Of a DNA stretch of 64,000 nucleotides, positions 26,202 through 34,930 are shown in pieces. Source of the DNA: DASZUK01 sp963844575 (lineage in GTDB: Bacteria; Actinomycetota; Acidimicrobiia; Acidimicrobiales; RAAP-2). The stretch covers positions 682,001 to 746,000 of the forward strand of contig CAWJOU010000005.1 in NCBI GenBank assembly GCA_963844575.1, given 5' to 3'. Below the pieces are notes generated by a model, which was not told the origin of the DNA, did not search any database, and saw only the letters and a program-made list of their open reading frames with translations. The position numbers and the translations under genes were made by a program. Numbering within the stretch: the first letter of the stretch is position 1; the number at the start of each line of letters is the position of its first letter.

Positions 26202-28183
26202 GATTCGTCCGCCATCTGCGTTGCCCGCGCCATCGCATCGCGCTCCTGCTTCTTCCGCTGCAGGAACAGCAGCACTTCCGCGTACCGCTTCTCGGTCGGC
26301 TCGTCGGAGCGGACGTTCGGCGTACGGCCCGTGACTTTGGCCCACTGCTGGATCTTTGGCCACGCGGCAAGTGCCTCCTCCTCCGTGACCTCCACCCGCG
26401 TGGCAGTGATCGCGTCCGAGATGATCCGCAGGACGCTGGGCGTGACCGACTTGGAGATGACCTCGAAGGCTCGCTGGAACGGGTTCACCGAGTCGATCAG
26501 GTTGATGTTGATGTCATCGATGTTCACGAACTTCTCCGACATCTTGATAAACCGCTTGTCGCCGACCTGGCGAACTTCGCCGTTCTTGATCACCGAGTCC
26601 ACCACCACCTGCTGGCGCAGCTCCTCGACCTGCGACTCGTCCAGGTCGGGGTACCGCTCTCGGATGATCTTGGGGATCAGTATCTTGTTCGTCGTCTCCG
26701 GATCCACGGAGCCGGCAGCGGCCTTCGCGAACGTGTCGTCCTGCAGGATCGTCGCCTTGAGATCATTGAGGTCGGTCTCGACGATCTGCTTGACCCGGTC
26801 GGTCGAGGGCTCCTTGAAGCCCTTGATCTTGATGACGCCGCGCGGGGTCGGTGTCGTGTCTCCAGCGTTCTTGGTCTTGAACTCGAAGTTCTGCGCCAGC
26901 ACCTGCTCCATCAAGAGCGATGCCGTGATGGCCTTGAGCATGTTGTTCACCGACACCTTCACCTCGCTTTGTGAGGCATCCGGCTCTGCGATCAGGTTCG
27001 TGAACTGCGCGTGCTCCTTGCCGGGCGAGTCGCGGGTGACGCGGCCGATGATCTGGATGACCTCGGTCAGAGACGCCCGGTAGCCGACGGTGAGGGCATG
27101 CTCGGCGAAGGGCCAGTCGAAGCCCTCCTTGGCCATCCCGAGCGCGAGGATGACATCCACGGCGTCTCGGCTCTTCGAGGCGACCATGGAGAGGTAGTGC
27201 AGCGTGTCAGCGCGCCTCTTCTGGTCCGTGTCGTCGACGAGGTCGGCGAGCAGAAGGATCTCGCCGGTGTCGGAGCGGCGGATCCTGATGATCCCGGTGT
27301 CGGGGTCGGTCGACTCGACGTGGCCAATCGAGTCGATGATGAACCCGACCTCCTCGATTTTGTCCTTGGTGGATTCGCCTGAGTTCACATTCGGGATGTG
27401 GAGGATCGTCTTCTTGTCCAGGTCGAATACCTCGCCGATCGCGTCGGTGTATCGGCCCTGGTAGAAGTGGTGGCCGATCCCGAGTGACTTGAGGTATTCG
27501 TAGCCGTTAAGCTGGTCGTAATAGTTGAACGTGACCGGCGTGAATCGGGCCTCATCCTCGGCCGATAGCACTGGCACCGAGTCGCCGCGGAAATACGAGC
27601 CGGTCATCGCGACGATGTGTACGTCCGAGCCGTTCATCACCTCGCGCAGCAGCGCCCCGATCCGGCTGGCCTCGACGTCGGCGGAGACGTGGTGGAACTC
27701 GTCAATTGCCAGCACAATGCCGTTGAACGCGTCGGGGGCTAGTTTCTCGAACGCGAACCGCAACGTCGCGTGGGTGCAAATCAGCACGGCGTCGGGGCCG
27801 TTCAGGAAGTCGATGAACGCGCCAACCTTGCCCTGGGAGGAGCCGGGGTCGCAGAGGTTGTGCTCGGGCTTGACCTCCCAGTCGGCGAAGAAGCCGTACT
27901 TCGTGAGCTCGGTGGAGGAGAACGATGCGCCGATCGAGCGTTCCGGCACGGCGACAATGACCTTGTTGCGGTCCTGGTTGTAGAGCTTATCCAACGCCAC
28001 GAACATCAACGCACGGGACTTGCCCGATGCCGGCGGGGCCTTGATCAATAGGTGGTGGGCGTCACGTTTAGCGAAGACGCGCTGCTGCATTTCCCGCATG
28101 CCCATTGCATCGGTGTGCACCGACCCGCCCGTGCGGGCACACGTCACATCAACGATGTTGACCGGCTTCTTGATCACGCTCAT
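26198..28183 (-). CDS. Superfamily 2 DEAD/DEAH-type helicase of the cassette
   Basis: A 661-residue helicase/translocase. It has Walker A APPASGKSR near residue 48, a Walker B/motif II AIDEFHHV near 160, motif III AMTGSYF, and motif VI QIIGRVTRDSPG. These are typical of the restriction-type helicases related to type I HsdR and type III Res motor parts, but no nuclease domain is visible in this chain. The C-terminus has a helicase-associated-like segment (WPKIQQWAKVTGRTP then EKRYAEVLLFL). It overlaps its neighbours by 4 bp on each side (ATGA junctions). It would pump or remodel DNA for the paired nuclease. Confidence 0.88.
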   Translation of the reverse strand: MSVIKKPVNIVDVTCARTGGSVHTDAMGMREMQQRVFAKRDAHHLLIKAPPASGKSRALMFVALDKLYNQDRNKVIVAVPERSIGASFSSTELTKYGFFADWEVKPEHNLCDPGSSQGKVGAFIDFLNGPDAVLICTHATLRFAFEKLAPDAFNGIVLAIDEFHHVSADVEASRIGALLREVMNGSDVHIVAMTGSYFRGDSVPVLSAEDEARFTPVTFNYYDQLNGYEYLKSLGIGHHFYQGRYTDAIGEVFDLDKKTILHIPNVNSGESTKDKIEEVGFIIDSIGHVESTDPDTGIIRIRRSDTGEILLLADLVDDTDQKRRADTLHYLSMVASKSRDAVDVILALGMAKEGFDWPFAEHALTVGYRASLTEVIQIIGRVTRDSPGKEHAQFTNLIAEPDASQSEVKVSVNNMLKAITASLLMEQVLAQNFEFKTKNAGDTTPTPRGVIKIKGFKEPSTDRVKQIVETDLNDLKATILQDDTFAKAAAGSVDPETTNKILIPKIIRERYPDLDESQVEELRQQVVVDSVIKNGEVRQVGDKRFIKMSEKFVNIDDININLIDSVNPFQRAFEVISKSVTPSVLRIISDAITATRVEVTEEEALAAWPKIQQWAKVTGRTPNVRSDEPTEKRYAEVLLFLQRKKQERDAMARATQMADES

Positions 28184-30897
28184 TTCTTCGTCGCCCTCGA
28201 CTTCTTCGCTAAAACCTTGACAGAATCCTCGGCAGCCATCGCCCCATACATAGCGAACAGACCCGACAATCTTTGCTCGTCCGTCTCGTATCCGCGCTTG
28301 GAATAGATCGAATCGACCATCGTGTCAACCTCGGCGTGTGCCGCACGCAGATCGTCCGGCATCAAGTCCGGGTCATAGAGCTCTGCGAGAGTCTTCTCGC
28401 AATGATACTCGCGCACGTCCAGTACCCGCAACGCCGCGAGGGTGAGCTTCTCCATCACCGCGTCCGACAACGGCGGCACCGGGAAGTTGTTATACACGAT
28501 CGTGTTCGAGTACTGGTAGTCCTCTCGCATCCGTCCGCCAACAGCATTGACCCAGGCCATATGCATTCGAGAAGTGAGGAGCGCGAGCACCCAAGGTTCA
28601 GCGCCGTACACGGCGAAGCCCTTGTTTGAGATGACTACATCTGGGCCAAGATAGCCAATAGGAATGTAGTCGCGCCGTTCCGACGAAATGCTAGGGACGA
28701 TGATCGAATCCGTCGGCTTGTAGCTGATCTGGACGAACCGATGCGGCTGCATTGAGAAGGCAGCAGTGCTTTTGGCCTTGCTTTCGGCTCGCTCCCTGGT
28801 CACCAGGTCAAGCCTGACAGCAATCTCCGGGATTGATCGTGCCAGCTTGGCTTGCCCGTCCGTGATCCATAGGCAGTAGCGCTCGCCATCATTTATGAAT
28901 TCGGATGATCCCACATATCGCTTGATGAATTGCTCGGTGCGTGAGTCCACTTCGATCATCTTCCTCCGTTCATCGGATGACAAGATGAGACCGCCACCGT
29001 CGCGTGGCATCGAACCGAAGACCATTTCGGGACGCGGCGCGCCTAGTGGAATCTTGCGTCGCTCAATCACCACGTTTGCAGCGTCGGCCAAGTAACCGTT
29101 GATGTTCGTCGCAGCGATTTGGAGGTCGTCGGTATAGATATATTTCGGGCCGGGGCGCGCACTGCGGAGATTGATCACGGCGACAGTCACGCCGGCATTG
29201 TGTTTTGCGTTGTTCTCCCATTTGAAGGAGGTATGGGCGTACCCAATTTCGATGTTCTTGGCGAAGATCATGGGAAACATCAGCCCCACATGCTCGCCCT
29301 GGGCCACGGAGTTCGTGGTGACAAACGCCAGCTCCGCCGGCGTTCCGTCGATGTAGTCAGCACCCTTGACGAACCAGAGCGCGATGTAGTCCAGGTTCCT
29401 GTTATACGAGCGCCTCCCGAAGACGAACGGGAAATCTGCTTTCATTTCGCGCGTCTGCGCCTTGGCGCCTTTATACGGCGGATTGCTGATCAGGTAGATC
29501 TCGCTGCGGTCGTTAGGGCAGACCGTGTTCCAGGCGAGGCGGGTAGCGTTGCCCTGCTGGATCCGTCCCGTCTCCTTGAGCGGGATCAGCGGGATGGAGA
29601 GGTTGAACTTCTCCTTGAACTCGGTGTTCATCTGGTGCTTGGCGATCCACAACGACAGGATTGCGATCTCGGTCGCAAAGTCGGCGAGCTCGATGCCGTA
29701 GAAGTTCTCGATGCTGATCTTCGATTCGGCGAAGAGCACCTGGTGCTTTGGACCGAGATCGGCTAGGCGCTCTAGGACCGCGTGTTCGAGCTTGCGCAAC
29801 TCCTTGTAGGCGATGACGAGAAAGTTGCCCGACCCGCAGGCAGGATCGAAAACCTTGATCTTGCTGATCCGATCCAGCAGCGCCTCGAGCTTGCGGACGG
29901 AGTCGTAGCCGGCGTCAAACTTTTCGCGAAGCCCGTCGAGGAACAATGGCTCGATCGTCTTGAGGATGTTCGGGACAGAGGTGTAGTGCTGCCCGAGGTC
30001 GCTGCGCTCATCAGGGTTGACGACAGCCTGGAACATGGACCCGAAGATGTCGGGGTTGATCTCGCTCCAGTTCAGCGTCCCTAGCGCGATCAGGAGATCG
30101 CGGGCAGCTTTGGTGAAAGCGGGCACGATCTGATCGGGGCCCATCGTGAACAGCCGACCATTGACATAAGGGAACGATGCCAAGTAGGTCGGCTTGTCGG
30201 ACGGGTCCTCCGTGTCCAACGCCGTGAACAGCGCCGCCAGGAAGTCGTCCACGTCCGATCCGTCGGCCAGGGTACGGGAGCCGACCGCGTTCGTGAACTG
30301 TCCCTCGGAAAAGATACCGGTGTCCTCGGCGAAGAAGCAGAACAGCAGCCGGGTGAAGAAGATGTTGAGCGCATGGCGACCGCGGGAGAGGGCAAGCAGG
30401 CTTGGATTTGCGAACAGCAGTTCGTCGAAGAGTTTGCCGACGCGCTCGGCGGCCTTCACGTCCGCGTGGGCCTCGGAGACGTACTGAGCCTTCTCCATCC
30501 CTGCCCAGGGCAGGAAGAACGTGAAGTGCTGGTCGATGTCCCGGATCGGGATCATCAGGTTTTCATCGGTCTTGGTGTCAACGGCGAGCAGTTCGCGGTA
30601 GTCGGTGACGACCACGAAGCGGGTTCGATACCGCACCACCGGGGGCGATGACTTCAACTCGTCGATCACTGCGAGAGGATCGCCGGTCGTCTCCTTGAAG
30701 TACACGACGTTCTTTTGTGCCACCTCGGCGATCTTGTCGTCAGCGACGTTCAGCGATCCGTTCCGCAGCCGGGTCACGTTGGACCGGGATCTCCCGTACG
30801 CCAGGAGCAGCTCGAAGATGAACTCGCGGTCGTATGACTCACGCCCCCCGAGAGGAGCGACGCGCTCCTCTACGGCCTTCAGGTTGAGCCTTACCAT
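28180..30897 (-). CDS. MmeI-like class I SAM-dependent N6-adenine DNA methyltransferase
   Basis: A 905-residue DNA methylase. SAM-binding motif I FDPACGSGNFL is near residue 350 and the catalytic NPPY motif (ISNPPYKGA) near residue 471, the gamma order of N6-adenine methylases. The helical stretch before motif I and the long region after NPPY (GYLGPDVVISNKG, RMREDYQYSNTIVYNNFPVPPL) match MmeI/YeeA-like proteins, in which the later part recognises the target. I see no clear D-ExK nuclease at the N-terminus, so cleavage probably lies with the GIY-YIG partner. First gene of the three-gene operon. Confidence 0.88.
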   Translation of the reverse strand: MVRLNLKAVEERVAPLGGRESYDREFIFELLLAYGRSRSNVTRLRNGSLNVADDKIAEVAQKNVVYFKETTGDPLAVIDELKSSPPVVRYRTRFVVVTDYRELLAVDTKTDENLMIPIRDIDQHFTFFLPWAGMEKAQYVSEAHADVKAAERVGKLFDELLFANPSLLALSRGRHALNIFFTRLLFCFFAEDTGIFSEGQFTNAVGSRTLADGSDVDDFLAALFTALDTEDPSDKPTYLASFPYVNGRLFTMGPDQIVPAFTKAARDLLIALGTLNWSEINPDIFGSMFQAVVNPDERSDLGQHYTSVPNILKTIEPLFLDGLREKFDAGYDSVRKLEALLDRISKIKVFDPACGSGNFLVIAYKELRKLEHAVLERLADLGPKHQVLFAESKISIENFYGIELADFATEIAILSLWIAKHQMNTEFKEKFNLSIPLIPLKETGRIQQGNATRLAWNTVCPNDRSEIYLISNPPYKGAKAQTREMKADFPFVFGRRSYNRNLDYIALWFVKGADYIDGTPAELAFVTTNSVAQGEHVGLMFPMIFAKNIEIGYAHTSFKWENNAKHNAGVTVAVINLRSARPGPKYIYTDDLQIAATNINGYLADAANVVIERRKIPLGAPRPEMVFGSMPRDGGGLILSSDERRKMIEVDSRTEQFIKRYVGSSEFINDGERYCLWITDGQAKLARSIPEIAVRLDLVTRERAESKAKSTAAFSMQPHRFVQISYKPTDSIIVPSISSERRDYIPIGYLGPDVVISNKGFAVYGAEPWVLALLTSRMHMAWVNAVGGRMREDYQYSNTIVYNNFPVPPLSDAVMEKLTLAALRVLDVREYHCEKTLAELYDPDLMPDDLRAAHAEVDTMVDSIYSKRGYETDEQRLSGLFAMYGAMAAEDSVKVLAKKSRATKK

Positions 30898-31151
30898 GGC
30901 AAACCTCTATCGCGTAGGTGATCCCATAAACGCGGCCGACCCGTCCATGGGTGCATGTCTATCTCGTTCCTCCCACGCTCCCTCCAATTTGGACGGAAAG
31001 TAGGGTCTGAGGAGGTGTGGGACGGGAAAACGACGAAAGTCCCGACCTGCACGTATGCGCTGGTCAGGGCCTCTTGTGGCTGGCGCCCGCAGCAGTCTGC
31101 GGTCCGACGGTTTCTGGGACAGCACGCCGCAAGGCTTCCGGGACACCTCTG

Positions 31152-31478
31152 ATGGGGGTGCTGGGGGTCGCCTGGAACAAAGCTCGGAAGGCGGTCGGCC
31201 GTTCCGATCTCCGGTTCCATGACCTCCGTCACTCCGGCCTGACGTGGTCGGCTGCCGCCGGGGCGACGGTGGCCGAGCTGATGCGTCGTGCCGGTCACGC
31301 CAGTCCCCAGGCTGCACTCAGGTACCAGCACGTCACGGAGGACCGCGACCGGGCGCTGGCCGACGCTCTGGCGGAGTTGTCGAAGCCCTCGAACATCACG
31401 CCCATCACGGCGGCAGATGGGGCATCAGCCGAGGACGCCGCGGACATTTCGCGGACAAGATTTGCGGTTGGGGAGTGA
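31152..31478 (+). pseudogene. Tyrosine recombinase (integrase), C-terminal fragment
   Basis: Only the C-terminal catalytic part remains: FHDLRHSG (His and Arg of the active site), AGHASPQAALRYQH (His and the Tyr nucleophile) and EDRDRALADAL. The in-frame ORF extends back to 31017, but that portion does not look like integrase. The N-terminal arm-binding and core-binding domains and the first catalytic Arg are missing. It lies directly inside the attachment site next to tRNA-Gly, as expected for the integrase of the island. The island is therefore probably immobile without help. Confidence 0.85.
31439..31460 (+). repeat. Two 11-bp repeats, possible right-arm integrase sites
   Basis: CGCGGACATTT and CGCGGACAAGA are adjacent, overlap the end of the integrase fragment, and lie 52 bp inside the right attachment repeat. 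The second unit is identical to the third left-arm unit at 23842-23852. Confidence 0.55.
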
Positions 31479-31481
31479 CGG

Positions 31482-31499
31482 GAGGCTAAAAACAGCCTC
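31482..31499 (+). terminator. Short hairpin after the integrase fragment
   Basis: GAGGCT and AGCCTC are inverted around AAAAAC just past the integrase stop. The 6-bp stem has no T-run, so this is a weak terminator candidate. Confidence 0.35.
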
Positions 31500-31508
31500 T
31501 GACCAGGG

Positions 31509-31579
31509 AGCGGGCGACGGGAATCGAACCCGCGTTCTCAGCTTGGGAAGCTGATGTTCTGCCTCTGAACTACGCCCGC
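31509..31579 (-). tRNA. tRNA-Gly(CCC)
   Basis: Folds as a complete 71-nt cloverleaf. The acceptor stem is GCGGGCG/CGCCCGC with discriminator T, the D stem is GTTC/GAAC, the anticodon stem is TCAGC/GCTGA with loop TTCCCAA (anticodon CCC), and the T arm is GCGGG-TTCGATT-CCCGT. CCA is not encoded. Its 3' half was used as the integration site; bases 31512-31553 match the copy at 23685-23726, and the element has left the gene intact. Confidence 0.95.
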
Positions 31580-31610
31580 GAGCGGCCGTCACACTATCGT
31601 CTAGCCCGTC

Positions 31611-32177
31611 ATGGTTCTATCCGACCGCACGATCCGTGAGGAGCTGGAAGCCGGGCGGATCGTCATCGACCCGCTCGGCGACGACTGCATCCAGCCGTCG
31701 TCGGTCGACCTGCACGTCGACCGGTACTTCCGGCTCTTCCGGAACCACACGCAACGGGTGATCGACGTGCGTGAGGACCAGGAGGATCTGACGGAGCTGG
31801 TCGAGGTGAAGGACGACGACCCGCTAGTGCTCCACCCGGGGGAGTTCCTGCTCGGGTCGACGGTCGAGCGGGTCCGGCTGCCGGACGACCTCGTCGCCCG
31901 GCTGGAGGGGAAGTCGTCGCTCGGCCGGCTCGGCCTGCTCATCCACTCGACGGCCGGTTTCGTCGACGCGGGGTGGGACGGCCACCTGACGCTCGAGCTG
32001 TCGAACGTGGCGAACCTGCCGATCACGCTCTACCCGGGGATGAAGATCGGCCAGATCAGCTTCTTGCGGATGACGACGGCCGCGGAGCGCCCGTACGGGT
32101 CGAGGGGGCTGGGCTCGAAGTACCAGGGTCAGTGGGGCCCGACGCCGAGCCGGTACGCGGACAACTTCCGCCGTTGA
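31611..32177 (+). CDS. dcd: dCTP deaminase, probably bifunctional with dUTPase activity
   Basis: A 188-residue trimeric enzyme of pyrimidine deoxynucleotide synthesis. It shows QPSSVDLHVD, LEGKSSLGRLGLLIHSTAGFVDAGWDGHLTLELSN, and the C-terminal SKYQGQWGPTPSR that closes over the nucleotide. The HSTAGF stretch is the form found in the M. tuberculosis enzyme, which both deaminates dCTP and hydrolyses dUTP to dUMP. The bifunctionality here is inferred from that resemblance. The ATG lies 31 bp beyond the 5' end of the tRNA gene, on the opposite strand. Confidence 0.93.
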   Translation: MVLSDRTIREELEAGRIVIDPLGDDCIQPSSVDLHVDRYFRLFRNHTQRVIDVREDQEDLTELVEVKDDDPLVLHPGEFLLGSTVERVRLPDDLVARLEGKSSLGRLGLLIHSTAGFVDAGWDGHLTLELSNVANLPITLYPGMKIGQISFLRMTTAAERPYGSRGLGSKYQGQWGPTPSRYADNFRR

Positions 32178-32302
32178 CCGACCGGGCCCGGGCCGGGGGG
32201 TATCCGGCTGCCCCGTCCACCGCGTCCTCTACCGTGGACTGCCGTCATTCGGCCGGTTGGCGGGCCGGCCGATCAACCTGACCCCGAGCTCGAGGAGGAG
32301 CA

Positions 32303-34378
32303 GTGCCCGTCAGGATCGCTATCGGATTGGCCGTCACCGTCATCGCGCTGGCCGTCGCCGGCCGGCGGTTCCACTGGCTGTCCCGGCTGATCCGGGCCGG
32401 CCAGCCGGCGCCCGACCGGGTACGAGGCAGCATCTTCGGCAAGGCCGAGGCCGAGCTGACCGAGGTGGCCGGGCAACGGAAGCTCTTGAAGTGGACGATC
32501 CCGGGGGTGGCCCACTTCTTCACGATGTGGGGCTTCACGATCCTGCTGCTGACGATCATCGAGGCGTACGGCTGCCTCTTCCAGAAGGACTTCCACATCC
32601 CGGGCATCGGGACCTGGTCGTGGATCGGGTTCCTCGAGGACTTCTTCGCCGTCGCCGTCCTGGTGGCGCTGGCCACGTTCACGATCATCCGGATCAAGAA
32701 CGCCCCGGCGCGCAAGGACCGGACCTCCCGCTTCTACGGCTCCCACACCGGCGCGGCGTGGCTGGTCCTGCTGATGATCGGTCTGGTGATCGTCACGCTC
32801 CTCCTCTATCGAGGGGCCCAGGTGGCGACCAAGCCCACGCAGTTCCCCTACAACGACTGGGCTTTCGCGTCTCATCTGGTCGGCAACGCGCTGCGGCCGC
32901 TGGGGAGCGGGGTCAACAGCGTCCTGGCCACGGTCTTCCTGCTGCTGAACATCGCCGTGATCACCGGCTTCCTGGTCTTCGTGGCGTACTCGAAGCACCT
33001 GCACATCTTCCTGGCGCCGATCAACGTGGCGTTCTCCCGGCGGCCGCGAGCGCTCGGCGCGCTCGACAAGACGCCGGACATGGACATGGAGAACGTGACC
33101 GAGGACACCGTCTTCGGGGTGGGGATGGTCGAGCAGTTCACGTGGAAGCAGATGCTCGACTTCGCCACCTGCACCGAGTGCGGGCGGTGCCAGTCGGTCT
33201 GCCCGGCCTGGAACACCGAGAAGCCGCTCTCGCCGAAGCTCCTGATCATGGGGCTGCGGGACAACATGTTCGCGTCCTCCGGTCGCCTGCTCGGGAAGTC
33301 CATGCCGACGCCGGGCGAAGACAACGAGGAGTCGCCGAGCGGTGACGGCGACGTCGAGATCCCGACCCTCGTCCCGTTCACGATCGACCCGGACGTCCTG
33401 TGGTCGTGCACGACGTGCGGCGCGTGCGTCGAGCAGTGCCCGGTCGACATCGAGCACATCGACGCGATCGTCGACATGCGCCGGTACGAGGTGCTGATGG
33501 AGTCGCGGTTCCCGTCCGAGGCCGGGCTGATGCTCCGGAACATCGAGAACCAGGGCGACCCGTGGGGTCTGGGCCAGGCGAAGCGGACGGAGTGGACGCA
33601 GTCGCTCGACTTCGAGATCCCGGTCATCGACGGGACGATCCCCGACGACGTCGAGTACCTCTACTGGGTCGGCTGTGCCGGCGCGCTCGACGAGCGGGCC
33701 CGCAAGGGCGTCCAGGCGACGGCGCGGATGCTGCACCGGGCGGGCGTCACGTTCGCCATCTTGGGCCCGAAGGAGTCGTGCACCGGCGACCCGGCTCGCC
33801 GGCTCGGCAACGAGTACCTCTATCAGGAGCAGGGCAAGGCGAACGTCGCCACGCTCGATGGCGTCGGGGCGAAGAAGATCGTCGCCAGTTGCCCGCACTG
33901 CTTCAATGCGATCAAGAACGAGTACCCCGCGCTCGGCGGCAACTACGAGGTGATCCACCACGCGGAGCTGCTCGAGCACCTCGTCTCGACGGGCAAGCTG
34001 ACGCCGGGGGCCGGCTACAACGGGACGGTCACGTACCACGACCCGTGCTACCTCGGCCGGCACAACCGCATCTTCGACGAGCCGCGGTCGGTGATCGACG
34101 CCATCCCGGGGGCGAAGCAGGTCGAGATGAAGCGATGCCGGGAGAAGGGTTTCTGCTGCGGGGCCGGCGGGGCGCGGATGTGGCTCGAAGAGACGATCGG
34201 CACGCGGGTCAACATGGACCGGACGGCCGAGGCCATCGGTACCGGGGCCGACGTCGTCTCGACGGCCTGCCCGTACTGCATGATCATGCTCGACGACGCG
34301 GTGCGGGCGAACGCCAAAGAGGACGACGTCCGGGTGCTCGACCTCTCGCAGCTCGTCGAGGAGTCGCTCGGCGGCTGA
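32303..34378 (+). CDS. Membrane (Fe-S)-binding oxidoreductase with CCG domains (HdrD/Rv0338c-like)
   Basis: A 691-residue protein. About five hydrophobic helices occupy the first 235 residues (heme b/NarI-like membrane anchor). Two 4Fe-4S motifs follow, CTECGRCQSVCP and CTTCGACVEQCP. Two cysteine-rich CCG domains come last, marked by WVGCAG with SCPHC, and CCGAGGARMW with ACPYC. The layout matches actinobacterial heterodisulfide-reductase-like proteins such as M. tuberculosis Rv0338c, probably passing electrons between a soluble donor and the quinone pool. The electron donor is unknown. It ends 4 bp before the convergent PPOX gene. Confidence 0.9.
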   Translation: MPVRIAIGLAVTVIALAVAGRRFHWLSRLIRAGQPAPDRVRGSIFGKAEAELTEVAGQRKLLKWTIPGVAHFFTMWGFTILLLTIIEAYGCLFQKDFHIPGIGTWSWIGFLEDFFAVAVLVALATFTIIRIKNAPARKDRTSRFYGSHTGAAWLVLLMIGLVIVTLLLYRGAQVATKPTQFPYNDWAFASHLVGNALRPLGSGVNSVLATVFLLLNIAVITGFLVFVAYSKHLHIFLAPINVAFSRRPRALGALDKTPDMDMENVTEDTVFGVGMVEQFTWKQMLDFATCTECGRCQSVCPAWNTEKPLSPKLLIMGLRDNMFASSGRLLGKSMPTPGEDNEESPSGDGDVEIPTLVPFTIDPDVLWSCTTCGACVEQCPVDIEHIDAIVDMRRYEVLMESRFPSEAGLMLRNIENQGDPWGLGQAKRTEWTQSLDFEIPVIDGTIPDDVEYLYWVGCAGALDERARKGVQATARMLHRAGVTFAILGPKESCTGDPARRLGNEYLYQEQGKANVATLDGVGAKKIVASCPHCFNAIKNEYPALGGNYEVIHHAELLEHLVSTGKLTPGAGYNGTVTYHDPCYLGRHNRIFDEPRSVIDAIPGAKQVEMKRCREKGFCCGAGGARMWLEETIGTRVNMDRTAEAIGTGADVVSTACPYCMIMLDDAVRANAKEDDVRVLDLSQLVEESLGG

Positions 34379-34382
34379 CGAG

Positions 34383-34811
34383 CTAACCCGGCGGCTGGAC
34401 GAGGCCGTAGGCCCGTTCCGGCCGTAGGCGGACGACGAGGCGGCCGTCGTCGACCATTGCCCGGCGGTACTCGTCCCAGTCGGGGTGCTCGCCGCCGACG
34501 GCCCGGTAGAGCGAGACGAGCTCGTCGACGACTGCGTCGTGCGGATCGGCAGCCACCGGCGTCAGCTCGGCGTCGCCGTCGAGGACGAGGTACGACCAGA
34601 AATCGTCGCCGACGACGTAGAGCGACGCCCGGGCGTCGCGGCGGAGGTTCTTCGTCTTCGCCCGCGAGTCGGTGACCGAGATGCGGACGATCCCGTCGTC
34701 GCCGAGCACGAAGACGATGTTGGACAGTTGCGGCCGGCCGTCCTGCCGGAGGGCGACGAGCACGCCGTGCCGTCGGGGGCGGACGAAGTCGAGCGCGGCA
34801 GCCAGTTCCAT
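34383..34811 (-). CDS. PPOX-class F420-dependent oxidoreductase
   Basis: A 142-residue split-barrel protein. VLVALRQDGRPQLSNIVF, DSRAKTKNLRRDARASLYV, DAVVDELVSLYRAVGGEHPDW and a C-terminal RLVVRLRPERAYG match the actinobacterial F420-dependent PPOX subgroup with the DDEYRRAM-like loop. Such proteins reduce substrates with F420H2. Substrate unknown. Confidence 0.88.
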   Translation of the reverse strand: MELAAALDFVRPRRHGVLVALRQDGRPQLSNIVFVLGDDGIVRISVTDSRAKTKNLRRDARASLYVVGDDFWSYLVLDGDAELTPVAADPHDAVVDELVSLYRAVGGEHPDWDEYRRAMVDDGRLVVRLRPERAYGLVQPPG

Positions 34812-34930
34812 GTGACCGAGCGTACCGACCGGTGCCCCGTCGCCGTCCGGTCACCGCCCGCTCGGGGTGCCCCCGTCGGCGCCGCGCCCGGTCGCCGGGT
34901 CGGTCAGCCGGAGATCAGTGGGGCCGCAGA

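Noticed and set aside
30907..31317. 136-codon antisense frame over the integrase fragment
   Set aside because: No recognisable features; the plus strand carries the HDLRH and ALRYQH integrase motifs.
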